The translations under genes and the position numbers were made by a program. The notes under the pieces were generated by a model. The model ran no database searches and was not told the origin of the DNA. It saw only the letters and a program-made list of their open reading frames with translations. From Mannheimia sp. USDA-ARS-USMARC-1261 (lineage in GTDB: Bacteria; Pseudomonadota; Gammaproteobacteria; Enterobacterales; Pasteurellaceae): a DNA stretch of 64,000 bases. The DNA is taken from NCBI RefSeq assembly GCF_000521605.1, contig NZ_CP006942.1, forward strand, positions 62,001 through 126,000, given 5' to 3'. This document shows, piece after piece, positions 6,521 through 15,845 of the stretch. Numbering within the stretch: the first letter of the stretch is position 1; every line of letters begins with the position of its first letter.

Positions 6521-8398
6521 ATGTCTAATTTAAAAGTGAAAGTTCAAGGCTTTGGACGCTTTCTCTCTAATATGGTGATGCCAAACATCGGTGCATTTAT
6601 TGCCTGGGGTTTCATCACTGCTCTCTTTATTCCAACAGGTTGGTTGCCGAATGAAACCTTCGCTAAACTGGTTGGTCCGATGATTACTTATTTGCTACCG
6701 CTTTTGATTGGTTATAGCGGTGGTAAATTAGTCGGTGGCGAACGTGGTGCGGTTGTGGGTGCAATCACCACAATGGGTATCATCGTGGGTTCTGAAATCC
6801 CGATGTTCTTAGGTGCAATGATTGTAGGTCCATTAGGCGGCTGGGCGATTAAAGCATTCGATAAAGCGATTGACGGTAAAGTGAAAAGCGGTTTTGAGAT
6901 GTTGGTAAACAACTTCTCGGTTGGTATTATCGGTATGATTTTAGCGATGCTTTCATTTGCGTTCATCGGTGGTATTGTAACCCAAATTTCTGCGGCATTA
7001 GGTGCTGGCGTGGGTGCATTAGTTGAAGCAGGTTTATTACCATTAACGTCAATCATTGTTGAACCGGCGAAAATCCTGTTCTTAAACAACGCAATCAACC
7101 ACGGTGTATTCACCCCACTTGGCACAGCGCAAGCACAAGAAGTGGGTAAATCTATCCTGTTCTTAATCGAAGCGAATCCGGGTCCGGGTTTTGGTGTCTT
7201 GCTTGCTTATATGTTCTTCGGTCGTGGTACAGCAAAACAAACGGCAGGTAGTGCATCAATCATTCACTTCTTAGGTGGTATCCACGAAATTTACTTCCCG
7301 TATGTGTTAATGAGCCCACGTTTAATCTTAGCGGTAATCGCAGGTGGTGCAACAGGCGTTTTAACTAACTCATTATTAGGCGGTGGCTTAATCGCTCCGG
7401 CATCTCCGGGTTCTATTTTCGCAATCCTTGCGATGACTGCACCGGGTGCACATTTTGCGGTAATTGCTTCTGTAGTGCTTTCTTGTGCGGTAACTTTTGC
7501 GATTGCTTCAGTATTACTTAAAACACAAAAAACTGATGCTTCATTAGAAGATGCACAAGCACAAACCCAAGCAATGAAAGCAGAGAGCAAAGGTGTTGCG
7601 GTAGCTGCGGTAAACGGCAATATCCGTAAAATCTATGTAGCGTGCGATGCAGGTATGGGCTCAAGTGCTATGGGTGCAAGTATGTTACGTAAAAAAGTAC
7701 AAGCAGCCGGCTTAAACATTGAAGTACAAAACTTAGCGATTAACGATTTACCGAAAGATGCACAGTTGGTTATCACTCACAAAGACTTGACACCTCGTGC
7801 TCAACAACGTGTGGCAACGGCTCAACATTTATCATTAACCAACTTCTTAGACAGTGCGTTTTACGATAGCTTAATTGCGAAATTAGGCAACAACCAGCCA
7901 CAACAAGCGGTTGAAAATAGCCAAAATTTTGCAAATCCGGTTGTGGTTGAAGGAGCACAAGAAGAAGGCTTAAAACTTCAAGCATCGCAAGTGTTCTTAG
8001 GTTTAACGGCAAACAGCAAAGAAGAAGCTATCCGCTTTGCTGGTGAACAATTAGTGAAAGCTGGCTTTGTGCAACCAAGTTATGTTGATGCAATGTTCGC
8101 TCGTGAACAACTGGTTTCAACTTACTTAGGTGAAGGCTTAGCCGTTCCACACGGTACAGCGGATGCGAAAGATAGCGTACTCAAAACCGGTATCGTCGTT
8201 TGTCAATATCCGAACGGTGTTCGCTTCACCGATGAAGAAGATGGTGTAGCGAAATTAGTAGTAGGTATTGCGGCAAAAGGCAATGACCACATTCAGATTT
8301 TAAGTGCGATTACCAACGCTTTAGATGATGAACAAGCAATGCAAACTTTAACGCAAACTCAAAATGTAGATGAAGTATTAGCATTATTGGCTAAATAA
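6521..8398 (+). CDS. mtlA: Mannitol PTS permease IICBA
   Basis: This 625-residue protein takes up D-mannitol and phosphorylates it to mannitol 1-phosphate. Residues 1 to about 340 form the IIC membrane domain. The IIB domain follows with its phosphorylation Cys375 in YVACDAGMGSSAMGAS. The C-terminal IIA domain carries His544 in GLAVPHGTADA. E. coli MtlA (637 residues) has the same order. The IIB-IIA linker (about residues 460-475, NNQPQQAVENSQNFANP) is encoded by an uptake signal sequence starting at 7903. The ATG at 6521 follows CGAGGTTCTT, a usable ribosome site. mtlD follows after 57 bases. Confidence 0.97.
   Translation: MSNLKVKVQGFGRFLSNMVMPNIGAFIAWGFITALFIPTGWLPNETFAKLVGPMITYLLPLLIGYSGGKLVGGERGAVVGAITTMGIIVGSEIPMFLGAMIVGPLGGWAIKAFDKAIDGKVKSGFEMLVNNFSVGIIGMILAMLSFAFIGGIVTQISAALGAGVGALVEAGLLPLTSIIVEPAKILFLNNAINHGVFTPLGTAQAQEVGKSILFLIEANPGPGFGVLLAYMFFGRGTAKQTAGSASIIHFLGGIHEIYFPYVLMSPRLILAVIAGGATGVLTNSLLGGGLIAPASPGSIFAILAMTAPGAHFAVIASVVLSCAVTFAIASVLLKTQKTDASLEDAQAQTQAMKAESKGVAVAAVNGNIRKIYVACDAGMGSSAMGASMLRKKVQAAGLNIEVQNLAINDLPKDAQLVITHKDLTPRAQQRVATAQHLSLTNFLDSAFYDSLIAKLGNNQPQQAVENSQNFANPVVVEGAQEEGLKLQASQVFLGLTANSKEEAIRFAGEQLVKAGFVQPSYVDAMFAREQLVSTYLGEGLAVPHGTADAKDSVLKTGIVVCQYPNGVRFTDEEDGVAKLVVGIAAKGNDHIQILSAITNALDDEQAMQTLTQTQNVDEVLALLAK
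7903..7936 (+). repeat. Uptake signal sequence inside mtlA, encoding the IIB-IIA linker
   Basis: ACAAGCGGT at 7903 is followed by the AT-rich tail AAAATAGCCAAAATTTTGC typical of the Apl-type USS. The translated product falls in the unconserved flexible linker of MtlA, where an inserted peptide is tolerated. Confidence 0.75.
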
Positions 8399-8455
8399 TA
8401 TTATGGGGCGACTTTCGCCCTTTGTCTTTATATTAATTTTTTCGGAGAACAAATT

Positions 8456-9595
8456 ATGAACGCACTCCATTTCGGTGCAGGCAATATCGGACGTGGCTTT
8501 ATCGGTAAATTATTGGCAGATAGCGGCGTGTTCGTTACTTTTGCTGATATTAACCAAACTCAAATTGACCAAATCAACCAAAACAAACAGTATGGCGTGA
8601 AAATTGTGGGCGATGCAAGCCGTGTTGAAATGGTTAAAAATATTGCGGCGATCAATTCTAAAGATGAAGCGGCAGTGATTGAACAAGTTAAAACAGTTGA
8701 TTTAATTACCACTGCCGTTGGTCCAAACGTATTAGGCTTTATCGCCCCACTTTTTGCAAAAGCACTAGTGGCTCGTGTGGAAAGCGGTAATACTCAACCG
8801 TTAAACATTATTGCCTGTGAAAATATGGTGCGTGGTACAACGTTCTTTAAAGGCAAAATTTTTGAAAACTTAACTGCTGAGCAACAAGCAGAAGTGGAAA
8901 AATTGGTCGGTTTTGTGGATTCTGCGGTAGATAGAATTGTGCCACCGGCAGAGCTAAACGAAAACGATCCGCTTGAAGTAACGGTTGAAGAATTTAGTGA
9001 ATGGATTGTGGATAAAACTCAATTTAAAGGCTCAATTCCAGATATTAAAGGAATGGAATTAACCGATAACCTAATGGCATTTGTGGAGCGTAAATTATTT
9101 ACGCTTAACACAGGGCATTTAATTTGTGCTTATTTAGGTAAACAAGCTGGTGTGCAATGGATCAAAGAAGCAATCGCAATTGATGAAATCAAAGCCCAAG
9201 TTAAAGCCACAATGGAAGAGAGCGGTACGGTGCTAATTAAGCGTTACGGCTTCGATGCACAAGCTCACGCTGCCTACATCGAGAAAATTCTTAAACGTTT
9301 CGCCAACCCATACTTAAATGATGATGTAAACCGTGTCGGTCGTGAGCCAATCCGCAAACTCAGCCCGAATGACCGTTTAATTAAGCCACTTTCAGGCACA
9401 TTAGAATATGGTTTACCACACAGCAACTTAGTGAATGGCGTGGTAATGGCGTTGCAATATCGTAATGAAGAAGACCCACAAGCGGTCGAATTGAGCCAAT
9501 TTATTGCAAATCACGGTGTAGCCGCAGCAGTTGAGAAATACACCGGTTTAACCGACCAAGCTGTGATTGCGAAGGTTGTTGGGTTATATCAGTAA
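8456..9595 (+). CDS. mtlD: Mannitol-1-phosphate 5-dehydrogenase
   Basis: This NAD enzyme of 379 residues converts mannitol 1-phosphate to fructose 6-phosphate. The N-terminal Rossmann motif is [20 protein letters not shown] (residues 4-23). The catalytic region of long-chain mannitol dehydrogenases is seen around [17 protein letters not shown] and in the segment [19 protein letters not shown]. coli MtlD has 382 residues. It lies between mtlA and mtlR as in E. coli, and a TCGGAG ribosome site precedes the ATG. A short USS core (CAAGCGGTCG) is embedded in the codons for PQAVELS near the C-terminus. Confidence 0.97.
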   Translation: MNALHFGAGNIGRGFIGKLLADSGVFVTFADINQTQIDQINQNKQYGVKIVGDASRVEMVKNIAAINSKDEAAVIEQVKTVDLITTAVGPNVLGFIAPLFAKALVARVESGNTQPLNIIACENMVRGTTFFKGKIFENLTAEQQAEVEKLVGFVDSAVDRIVPPAELNENDPLEVTVEEFSEWIVDKTQFKGSIPDIKGMELTDNLMAFVERKLFTLNTGHLICAYLGKQAGVQWIKEAIAIDEIKAQVKATMEESGTVLIKRYGFDAQAHAAYIEKILKRFANPYLNDDVNRVGREPIRKLSPNDRLIKPLSGTLEYGLPHSNLVNGVVMALQYRNEEDPQAVELSQFIANHGVAAAVEKYTGLTDQAVIAKVVGLYQ

Positions 9596-9606
9596 GTCTG
9601 GATATT

Positions 9607-10119
9607 GTGGACTACATCGACAAACTGAGTGAGGAAGCTACGTTACGGGGCTTTCTCGCCACCACAAATCAGCTGTTCACCAATGCGGTGGAACAGTTGA
9701 TTGAGCGGGTGTTTCGCAAAACGGATTTTGCATTAAAATCAGTGGTGGATTCCTTGTTTGAACATCAAGGTCCACTCGCTGATCTTTCTGTTCGCTTAAA
9801 AGTTTTACTCGGCTTAGGTGTGATTTCGCCTAAAGTGTTTGAAGATATTTCGCTTTTTCTTGAAGTGAAATCCCATTTAAGCGAAGAGGAAGAAGACTTC
9901 TCCTTCTCCCACCCTGCGGTGGTGCAATTTGCCAAAGATTTAAACCACGTCGATTTTTTGCCGATTAATGAATTGCTGAATGTAAAAGCAACAAAAGGCA
10001 ATAAAGATTCAATGTTGTTTCAAATGCAGCAAATGCGGTTAGAAAAGATCGTGCGTTCCAGCTTGATTTTGGCGGTTACTGAAATTGATGAACAGTTAAA
10101 TGTGGAAAGCCCGTTATAA
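9607..10119 (+). CDS. mtlR: Mannitol operon repressor MtlR
   Basis: This helical protein of 170 residues resembles MtlR, the E. coli repressor of the mannitol operon (195 residues). Recognisable segments include GFLATTNQLFTNAVEQLIERVFRK, spread over the first 40 residues, and GLGVISPKVFEDI in the middle. It has no canonical helix-turn-helix, as is usual for the family. The best start is a GTG at 9607, only 11 bases after the mtlD stop, so translation is probably coupled. The transcript ends near the second copy of the dispersed inverted repeat. Confidence 0.88.
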   Translation: MDYIDKLSEEATLRGFLATTNQLFTNAVEQLIERVFRKTDFALKSVVDSLFEHQGPLADLSVRLKVLLGLGVISPKVFEDISLFLEVKSHLSEEEEDFSFSHPAVVQFAKDLNHVDFLPINELLNVKATKGNKDSMLFQMQQMRLEKIVRSSLILAVTEIDEQLNVESPL

Positions 10120-10121
10120 TC

Positions 10122-10217
10122 GTTAGGGACGCACTCTGTGCGTCCATTTACAAGCGGTTAGATTTTGCTAAAATTTTACAAATATAAATTAATAGATGCA
10201 CGCAGTGTATCCACCTA
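10122..10217. repeat. Dispersed inverted repeat, copy 2 (downstream of mtlR)
   Basis: GTTAGGGACGCACTCTG opens the element and GCAGTGTATCCACCTAA closes it. The interior carries ACAAGCGGTTAGATTTTGC. Outer arms match those of the copy at 6222-6319, so the mtl operon lies between two related elements in the same orientation. Confidence 0.7.
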
Positions 10218-10302
10218 AATTCCTTCTCTTTTTGATCTTCTCGACTTTTTTATTTCCCTAAAGCGGTGTAATCTATCTCTAACTATTTTGGAGGATAAGA
10301 CT

Positions 10303-12168
10303 ATGCAATCGCTTCTTGCTTTCGTGCCTGATTTTTTACAGCAGCCGCTCTTTTGGGTAATGGCTCTCCTTGTGTTTGCCATTTGGCAATTTATCCAAAA
10401 CAAACTGCGGATGGATGTTGTCGCTTTAATCGTAATGCTCTTTTTTAGCCTAACGGGCATTTTGTCGGTAAAAGAGGTATTAGCTGGGTTAAGCGATCCA
10501 AATGTAGTGCTGATTGCTCTCCTTTTTATTGTGGGTGAAGCCTTAGTGCGAACAGGGGTAGCAAATCAAGTAAGCGATTGGCTGATGCGTGTTTCGGGAG
10601 CAAGTGAAACAAAGGTATTAGTGCTATTAATGCTTTCCATTGCAGGGCTAGGCTCTTTTATGAGTTCCACCGGTATTGTGGCGATTTTTATTCCTGTGGT
10701 ATTAGCGATTTGTGCCGGAATGGGAATTTCCCCCCGCCGTTTAATGATGCCGTTGAGTGTGGCAGGCTTGATCAGCGGTATGATGACCTTAATTGCTACA
10801 CCTCCCAATCTTGTTGCTCATTCCGAATTAGTAAAATCGGGCTTTGAAGGCTTTAGTTTCTTTAGCTTTACGCCGATTGGCTTAATCATTTTAGTGCTAG
10901 GTATCGGCTATATGCTTGTTGCCCGCCGTTGGTTAGATAATGGTGAACAGCGTGAAGAGCTAAACTCAGCTAAACATTTTTCGATGTCTCACTTAATTGA
11001 AGAATACCAACTACGTGGCAGAGCCAAAATGCTATTAGTTGAGCCAGATTCTATCTGTGTCGGCAAAACCATTGGACAACTAGATTTACGCATTGTGCAC
11101 GGCTTGAACATTGTCGCCATTCAACGTAATAAACATTTCAGAACCATCACGATAAATGCTTCTGTAAATGAAGTGTTTCAGCCCAAAGATATTTTGTTAC
11201 TCGATACCGCCTTAGACGATGAAGCCTATCAACAACGTTGCGAGGAGCTTAAGCTTCGCCCGATTGAACTAAAGGGTGAGTTTTTCTCAACCCATTATCG
11301 CTCGGTAGGTATGGCGGAAATTTCAGTAATGCCTGAGGCTGAATGTATCGGCAAAACCATTCGAGAGTTAAAGTTTCGCTCAAGATATCATTTAAGTATT
11401 GTCGGTTTAAAACGGGGTGGTGAAATCATACAAGATGAATTGCTTGATACGCCGTTGAGATTTGGGGATTTGTTATTAGTAATGGGGGTTTGGCAGCAAA
11501 TTCACCGAATGGATGGCGATCACCGTGATTTCTTCTTGCTAAGAGCCCCAACAGAAAGCAAAAATGCACCACCGGCTCTAAGCCAAGCACCGCATGCTCT
11601 TTTTTCTGTATTCACAATGGTGGTGCTGATGATTACAGGCATTGTGCCGAATGTAATGGCGGCATTAATTGCTTGTTTAATGCTAGGCAAATTCCGTTGT
11701 GTCGATGTGAAAAGTGCCTATGATTCCATTCATATGCCAAGCATTATTTTAATTGTGGGTATGATGCCGTTTTCTATCGCCTTACAAAAAACAGGTGGGG
11801 TAGATTTAACCGTCCGCCTTTTACTTGATGTGATGCAGGGTTTAGATGTGCATTTTGTCTTGATTGTATTATTTGTTTTTACGGCAATTCTAAGTGCGTT
11901 TATTTCCAACACCGCAACGGCGATTTTGGTGATGCCGATTGCGATTGCTATCGCTAACCAATTAGGCTACTCAGCTGCTCCGTTTGCAATGATTGTAGCG
12001 GTTTCCGCTTCTGCTGCCTTTATGACACCGGTTTCCTCACCGGTAAACACAATGGTGCTTGCCCCGGCTGGTTATAAATTTGTGGATTTCGTCAAAGTCG
12101 GTGTACCGTTTACGGTGCTGGTGATGCTGGTTTCGGTATTTGTGATTCCTCTGCTTTTCCCACTCTAA
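10303..12168 (+). CDS. SLC13/DASS-family permease with two RCK_C (TrkA-C) domains
   Basis: This 621-residue inner-membrane transporter resembles the E. coli YfbS type. The N-terminal half has several membrane helices (VVALIVMLFFSLTGIL, VLVLLMLSIAGLGSFMSSTG). Residues of about 235-400 are soluble and hold two repeated RCK_C units, seen in SICVGKTIGQLDLR and AECIGKTIRELKFR. The C-terminal half returns to membrane helices with the SNTATAILVMPIAIAIA signature. Substrates in this family are divalent anions such as dicarboxylates or sulfate; none can be named here. TTTTGGAGGAT precedes the ATG at 10303. The gene appears to be a single transcription unit. Confidence 0.85.
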   Translation: MQSLLAFVPDFLQQPLFWVMALLVFAIWQFIQNKLRMDVVALIVMLFFSLTGILSVKEVLAGLSDPNVVLIALLFIVGEALVRTGVANQVSDWLMRVSGASETKVLVLLMLSIAGLGSFMSSTGIVAIFIPVVLAICAGMGISPRRLMMPLSVAGLISGMMTLIATPPNLVAHSELVKSGFEGFSFFSFTPIGLIILVLGIGYMLVARRWLDNGEQREELNSAKHFSMSHLIEEYQLRGRAKMLLVEPDSICVGKTIGQLDLRIVHGLNIVAIQRNKHFRTITINASVNEVFQPKDILLLDTALDDEAYQQRCEELKLRPIELKGEFFSTHYRSVGMAEISVMPEAECIGKTIRELKFRSRYHLSIVGLKRGGEIIQDELLDTPLRFGDLLLVMGVWQQIHRMDGDHRDFFLLRAPTESKNAPPALSQAPHALFSVFTMVVLMITGIVPNVMAALIACLMLGKFRCVDVKSAYDSIHMPSIILIVGMMPFSIALQKTGGVDLTVRLLLDVMQGLDVHFVLIVLFVFTAILSAFISNTATAILVMPIAIAIANQLGYSAAPFAMIVAVSASAAFMTPVSSPVNTMVLAPAGYKFVDFVKVGVPFTVLVMLVSVFVIPLLFPL

Positions 12169-12179
12169 TTTCTTTCAAT

Positions 12180-12226
12180 ACAAGCGGTTATTTTTTTGTA
12201 AATTTTTACAAAAAAATGACCGCTTG
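12180..12226. terminator. USS-pair hairpin after the SLC13 gene
   Basis: ACAAGCGGT and ACCGCTTGC face each other, and the inner arms (TTTTTTTGTAAA and TTTACAAAAAAA) pair perfectly, giving a long hairpin with T and A runs. It starts 11 bases after the SLC13 stop codon and probably terminates transcription. Confidence 0.7.
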
Positions 12227-12242
12227 CTTGCCTTGTTAAAAG

Positions 12243-12258
12243 TGTGATCTACCTCTCA
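12243..12258 (+). promoter_or_regulatory. CRP-like site upstream of yiaK
   Basis: TGTGATCTACCTCTCA matches TGTGA-N6-TCACA at all but one base. The region to 12396 is AT-rich with several possible -10 elements, and no IclR-type regulator gene (YiaJ) is adjacent, unlike in E. coli. A weaker candidate than the exact sites elsewhere. Confidence 0.45.
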
Positions 12259-12396
12259 AATTTACAAAAATATTTATAACCATTTGATTTTAAATGATTT
12301 TTATATTTTTGCTTTGATTGACTTTAAACTGCCTTAAGAGTGCCTTATGAAACGTAATTTTACTATTTGAAATTTTAACTTTTAGAGGTGTACAAA

Positions 12397-13401
12397 ATGA
12401 CTATTCGAGTATCTTATGAAGATTTAAAAGCTCAATTTAAACGTGTGTTACTTTCTCGCAATGTGCGTGAAGAAATTGCGGAAGAGTGTGCAACCGTGTT
12501 TGCGGATACTACCCAAGCTGGTGCGTATTCACACGGGGTAAACCGTTTCCCACGTTTTATTCAACAGTTAGAGAACGGTGATGTGATTCCTGAAGCCGAG
12601 CCGACGAAGGTATTATCATTAGGTGCAATCGAGCAGTGGGACGCCCACCAAGCCATCGGTAACTTAACTGCGAAAAAAATGATGGACAGAGCGATGGAAC
12701 TTGCATCACAAAACGGTATCGGTGTGGTGGCATTGCGTAACGCAAACCACTGGATGCGTGGCGGTTCTTACGGCTGGCAAGCGGCAGAGAAAGGCTATAT
12801 TGGTATCTGCTGGACAAACGCCTTAGCGGTTATGCCACCTTGGGGGGCGAAAGAGTGCCGTGTAGGTACAAACCCGCTTATCATCGCTGTGCCAACTACC
12901 CCAATCACAATGGTGGATATGTCTTGTTCAATGTACTCTTACGGAATGTTGGAAGTTCACCGCTTAGCAGGTCGCCAAACTTTCGTAGATGCCGGTTTTG
13001 ATGATGAAGGCAACCCAACCCGTGATCCGGCAACTGTGGAGAAAAACCGCCGCTTAATGCCAATGGGCTTCTGGAAAGGTTCAGGCTTATCTATTGTGTT
13101 AGATATGATCGCAACATTGCTTTCTAACGGTGAATCTACAGCGGCAGTAACCGAAGATAAAGATGACGAATACTGCGTTTCACAAGTCTATATCGCTATT
13201 GAAGTGGATCGCTTAATTGACGGCAAAACCAAAGACGAAAAACTCAACCGTATTATGGATTATGTTCGCACAGCAGAGCGTGCAGACCCAGATGTAGCAG
13301 TTCGCTTACCGGGACACGAATTTACCCAAATTCTTGCTGATAACAAAGCCAACGGCATTCCGGTAGATGATACCGTTTGGGCGAAATTGCAGGCGTTGTA
13401 A
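12397..13401 (+). CDS. yiaK: 2,3-diketo-L-gulonate reductase
   Basis: This enzyme of 334 residues belongs to the malate/L-lactate dehydrogenase type 2 family and reduces 2,3-diketo-L-gulonate to 3-keto-L-gulonate with NADH. The family active site is visible in [11 protein letters not shown] (conserved His) and the NAD region in [11 protein letters not shown] and [13 protein letters not shown]. coli YiaK (DlgD) has 332 residues. The ATG at 12397 follows AGAGGTGTAC; an upstream start at 12388 would overlap that site. It leads the yiaKLMNO-lyxK operon, which has the same order as in E. coli and H. influenzae. Confidence 0.92.
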   Translation: MTIRVSYEDLKAQFKRVLLSRNVREEIAEECATVFADTTQAGAYSHGVNRFPRFIQQLENGDVIPEAEPTKVLSLGAIEQWDAHQAIGNLTAKKMMDRAMELASQNGIGVVALRNANHWMRGGSYGWQAAEKGYIGICWTNALAVMPPWGAKECRVGTNPLIIAVPTTPITMVDMSCSMYSYGMLEVHRLAGRQTFVDAGFDDEGNPTRDPATVEKNRRLMPMGFWKGSGLSIVLDMIATLLSNGESTAAVTEDKDDEYCVSQVYIAIEVDRLIDGKTKDEKLNRIMDYVRTAERADPDVAVRLPGHEFTQILADNKANGIPVDDTVWAKLQAL

Positions 13402-13409
13402 AGAAAAAC

Positions 13410-13433
13410 TCCCCTCTTTTCTAAAGAGGGGGA
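13410..13433 (+). other. GC-rich hairpin between yiaK and yiaL
   Basis: TCCCCTCTTT pairs with AAAGAGGGGGA, 9 to 10 bp with a 3-base loop, just after the yiaK stop codon. No T run follows. It is therefore more likely an mRNA processing or stability element than a terminator. A lone USS core (ACAAGCGGT) lies at 13470. Confidence 0.55.
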
Positions 13434-13514
13434 TTAGATCGAGCGAATGTATCGTTCATCTGAAAAAATACAAGCGGTTCAATTTCCAAAAAATTTTGCA
13501 AAACGGAGCAATCA

Positions 13515-13976
13515 ATGTTTTTCGGTCATATTTCAAATTACAATCCTGCTCAATATCCAAAAGCGATTCAATTCGCCTTGGATTATTTAAAAAATACCGA
13601 TTTTGATGCGATGGAAGCCGGCGTTTACGAACTCAAAGGGCGTGATATTTACGTTCAAGTGTTAGATCTTGAAACGAAAGAAAAATCTGCTTATCAGCCG
13701 GAAGTGCATCAAAATTATTTAGACGTGCAATATTTACACAAAGGTGTGGAATTAATGGCGGCATCCATTGATTTAGGCAATAACCCTGTTGCGGTGGAAT
13801 ATAACCCTGAGCGTGATATTCAATTTTATGCATCAGTGCAAAATGAAAATGAATTCCGCTGTGAAGCCGGCAACTTTGCGGTGTTCTTTCCTGAGGATAC
13901 ACACCGAACAGCCATTTTGGCAGGAGAAGCAAAAATCCGCAAAGTGGTGGTAAAAATTAAAATGAGTGAAATTTGA
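13515..13976 (+). CDS. yiaL: YhcH/YiaL-family protein, likely sugar anomerase
   Basis: This cupin-type protein of 153 residues belongs to the YhcH/YjgK/YiaL family (DUF386). The fold is suggested by GDIYVQVLDLETKEK-like strands, the conserved EVHQNYLDVQYLHKGVE stretch with metal-type His residues, and the late segment FAVFFPEDTHRTAI. E. coli YiaL is the matching gene in the yia operon; relatives such as YhcH are thought to act on sugar anomers. Its exact reaction in diketogulonate use is not established. ACGGAGCA precedes the ATG. The next gene starts 8 bases downstream. Confidence 0.85.
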   Translation: MFFGHISNYNPAQYPKAIQFALDYLKNTDFDAMEAGVYELKGRDIYVQVLDLETKEKSAYQPEVHQNYLDVQYLHKGVELMAASIDLGNNPVAVEYNPERDIQFYASVQNENEFRCEAGNFAVFFPEDTHRTAILAGEAKIRKVVVKIKMSEI

Positions 13977-13984
13977 GGTAGTTT

Positions 13985-14467
13985 ATGAAAGCCTTTGCTC
14001 AATTAGTTGGAAAAGCATTAGAGGCATTGGTGGTAATTATTTTATCCGCTATGTCTATCTTGGTTTTCCTCAATGTCGTATTACGTTACGGCTTTAATAG
14101 TAGTATTAACGTTACAGAAGAAGTTTCACGTTATATGTTTGTGTGGCTTGCTTTCTTAGGTGCGGTATTGGCGTTTAGTGAAAACCAGCACGTTAGAGTA
14201 ACAATGCTGACAGATAAATTATCGCCGGTTGGTAGAAATATTTTAAGTGTGTTTACTGATTTAGCGATGTTGTTCTGCTGCTACTTAATTGTAGATGGTA
14301 GTTGGATTCAATTTAATCTTAACTTGAATAACTTTGCCCCAATTTCGGGCTTACCGCAAGGAATTACTTTCCTTGCAAGCACGGTTGCAGGTGTATTAAT
14401 CGGTATCTTAATTGTTGTACGCATTGTTGCAACCATTGGCGTAATTGCGAAAGGAGAAAGTAAATGA
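13985..14467 (+). CDS. yiaM: TRAP transporter small membrane subunit (DctQ type)
   Basis: This 160-residue protein is the four-helix small subunit of a tripartite ATP-independent periplasmic transporter. Helices are visible at about residues 12-32 (EALVVIILSAMSILVFLNVV), 48-65, 85-110 and 130-152, and the conserved motif TEEVSRYMFVWLAFLGA lies at the start of helix 2. E. coli YiaM with YiaN and YiaO imports 2,3-diketo-L-gulonate. The stop overlaps the start of yiaN by 4 bases (ATGA). Confidence 0.92.
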   Translation: MKAFAQLVGKALEALVVIILSAMSILVFLNVVLRYGFNSSINVTEEVSRYMFVWLAFLGAVLAFSENQHVRVTMLTDKLSPVGRNILSVFTDLAMLFCCYLIVDGSWIQFNLNLNNFAPISGLPQGITFLASTVAGVLIGILIVVRIVATIGVIAKGESK

Positions 14468-15741
14468 CTGTTGTAATTTTTCTTTCCGTATTACTTGGCT
14501 CGATTTTATTAGGCATTCCGGTTGCATTTGCACTTTTAGTCTGCGGCGTGGCTTTAATGCTGCACTTAGATCTGTTTGATGCTCAAATCCTTGCTCAACA
14601 AATCGTCAGTGGTGCAGACAGCTTCTCACTAATGGCGATCCCGTTCTTCATCCTTGCCGGTGAAATTATGAACGAAGGTGGTTTGTCTAAACGCATTATC
14701 GATTTACCAATGAAGTTAGTGGGGCACAAACGGGGTGGCTTGGGCTTTGTGGCAATCTTAGCTGCAATGATTATGGCGAGCCTTTCCGGTTCTGCGGTGG
14801 CGGACACGGCAGCGGTGGCGGCAATGTTGTTACCGATGATGAAAACCACCGGTTATCCGATTGATAAATCTGCGGGCTTAATCGGCACGGCAGGGATTAT
14901 CGCCCCAATCATTCCGCCGAGTATTCCGTTTATTGTATTTGGTGTGGCAAGTGGCGTATCCATCACAAAATTATTCTTAGCGGGTATTTTCCCGGGCATT
15001 ATGATGGGTATTTGCTTAGCAGCACTTTGGTGGTGGCAAGCTAAACGCTTGGATTTAATGACCTTCTCCAAAGCAACCAAAGAAGAGTTATGTATCTCGT
15101 TTAAAAACAGTATTTGGGCGTTATTGTTACCAGTGATCATCATCGGCGGTTTCCGCTCAGGGATGTTCACGCCAACTGAGGCAGGTGCGGTTGCGACTTT
15201 CTATGCGTTGATTGTTTCGCTGTTCGTTTACCGTGAAATGAAGTTCAAAGACTTATACAAAGTGGTATTAGCGGCAGCAAAAACGACCGCTGTGGTAATG
15301 TTCTTAGTGGCAGCAGCGAACGTAACCGGTTGGTTAATCACCGTGGCAGAGTTACCGACAATGCTCACCGAATTACTAGAGCCGTTAATTGAAAGCCCAA
15401 CAACCCTATTATTGGTGATTATGCTTGCAGTATTTATTATCGGTATGGTGATGGATTTAACCCCAACCGTATTAATTCTAACCCCGGTATTGATGCCGTT
15501 AGTGGAAGAAGCAGGTATCGACCCGGTGTACTTTGGTGTGTTATTCATCTTAAATACGTCAATCGGCTTAATTACCCCACCGGTGGGCAACGTGTTAAAC
15601 GTGATTACCGGTGTGTCAAAATTACCGTTTGACCAAGCAGCTAAGGGCGTATTCCCTTACTTAATGATGATGATTGGATTATTACTCTTATTTGTATTCT
15701 TCCCATCATTAATATTAGTCCCTTTAAGCTGGATGCAGTAA
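14464..15741 (+). CDS. yiaN: TRAP transporter large membrane subunit (DctM type)
   Basis: This protein of 425 residues has about twelve hydrophobic segments and is the channel-forming TRAP subunit that couples solute import to sodium or proton flow. Family signatures include GLGFVAILAAMIMASLSGSAVADTAA (residues about 92-117), IIAPIIPPSIPFIVFG and the late ITPPVGNVLNVI. Length equals E. coli YiaN (425). It overlaps yiaM and is followed after about 100 bases, containing a USS pair, by the binding protein yiaO. Confidence 0.94.
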   Translation: MTVVIFLSVLLGSILLGIPVAFALLVCGVALMLHLDLFDAQILAQQIVSGADSFSLMAIPFFILAGEIMNEGGLSKRIIDLPMKLVGHKRGGLGFVAILAAMIMASLSGSAVADTAAVAAMLLPMMKTTGYPIDKSAGLIGTAGIIAPIIPPSIPFIVFGVASGVSITKLFLAGIFPGIMMGICLAALWWWQAKRLDLMTFSKATKEELCISFKNSIWALLLPVIIIGGFRSGMFTPTEAGAVATFYALIVSLFVYREMKFKDLYKVVLAAAKTTAVVMFLVAAANVTGWLITVAELPTMLTELLEPLIESPTTLLLVIMLAVFIIGMVMDLTPTVLILTPVLMPLVEEAGIDPVYFGVLFILNTSIGLITPPVGNVLNVITGVSKLPFDQAAKGVFPYLMMMIGLLLLFVFFPSLILVPLSWMQ

Positions 15742-15756
15742 TGAATTTTTAACCTA

Positions 15757-15814
15757 ACAAGCGGTCAGATTTTGTAGAAAATTTGTAAAAAAACGAACAA
15801 ATTTAACCGCTTGT
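15757..15814. repeat. Inverted USS pair between yiaN and yiaO
   Basis: ACAAGCGGTCAGATTTTG at 15757 faces ACCGCTTGT ending at 15814, with TTTGTAAAAAA and AACAAATTT between. Placed just before the binding-protein gene, it may stabilise or attenuate the mRNA. Confidence 0.8.
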
Positions 15815-15845
15815 AAACCATAATTTTTAATCACAGGAGAACCCT

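Noticed and set aside
13367-13606. A plus-strand reading frame spanning the yiaK-yiaL gap
   Set aside because: It overlaps both real genes in a different frame, crosses a USS core and a hairpin, and has no family features.
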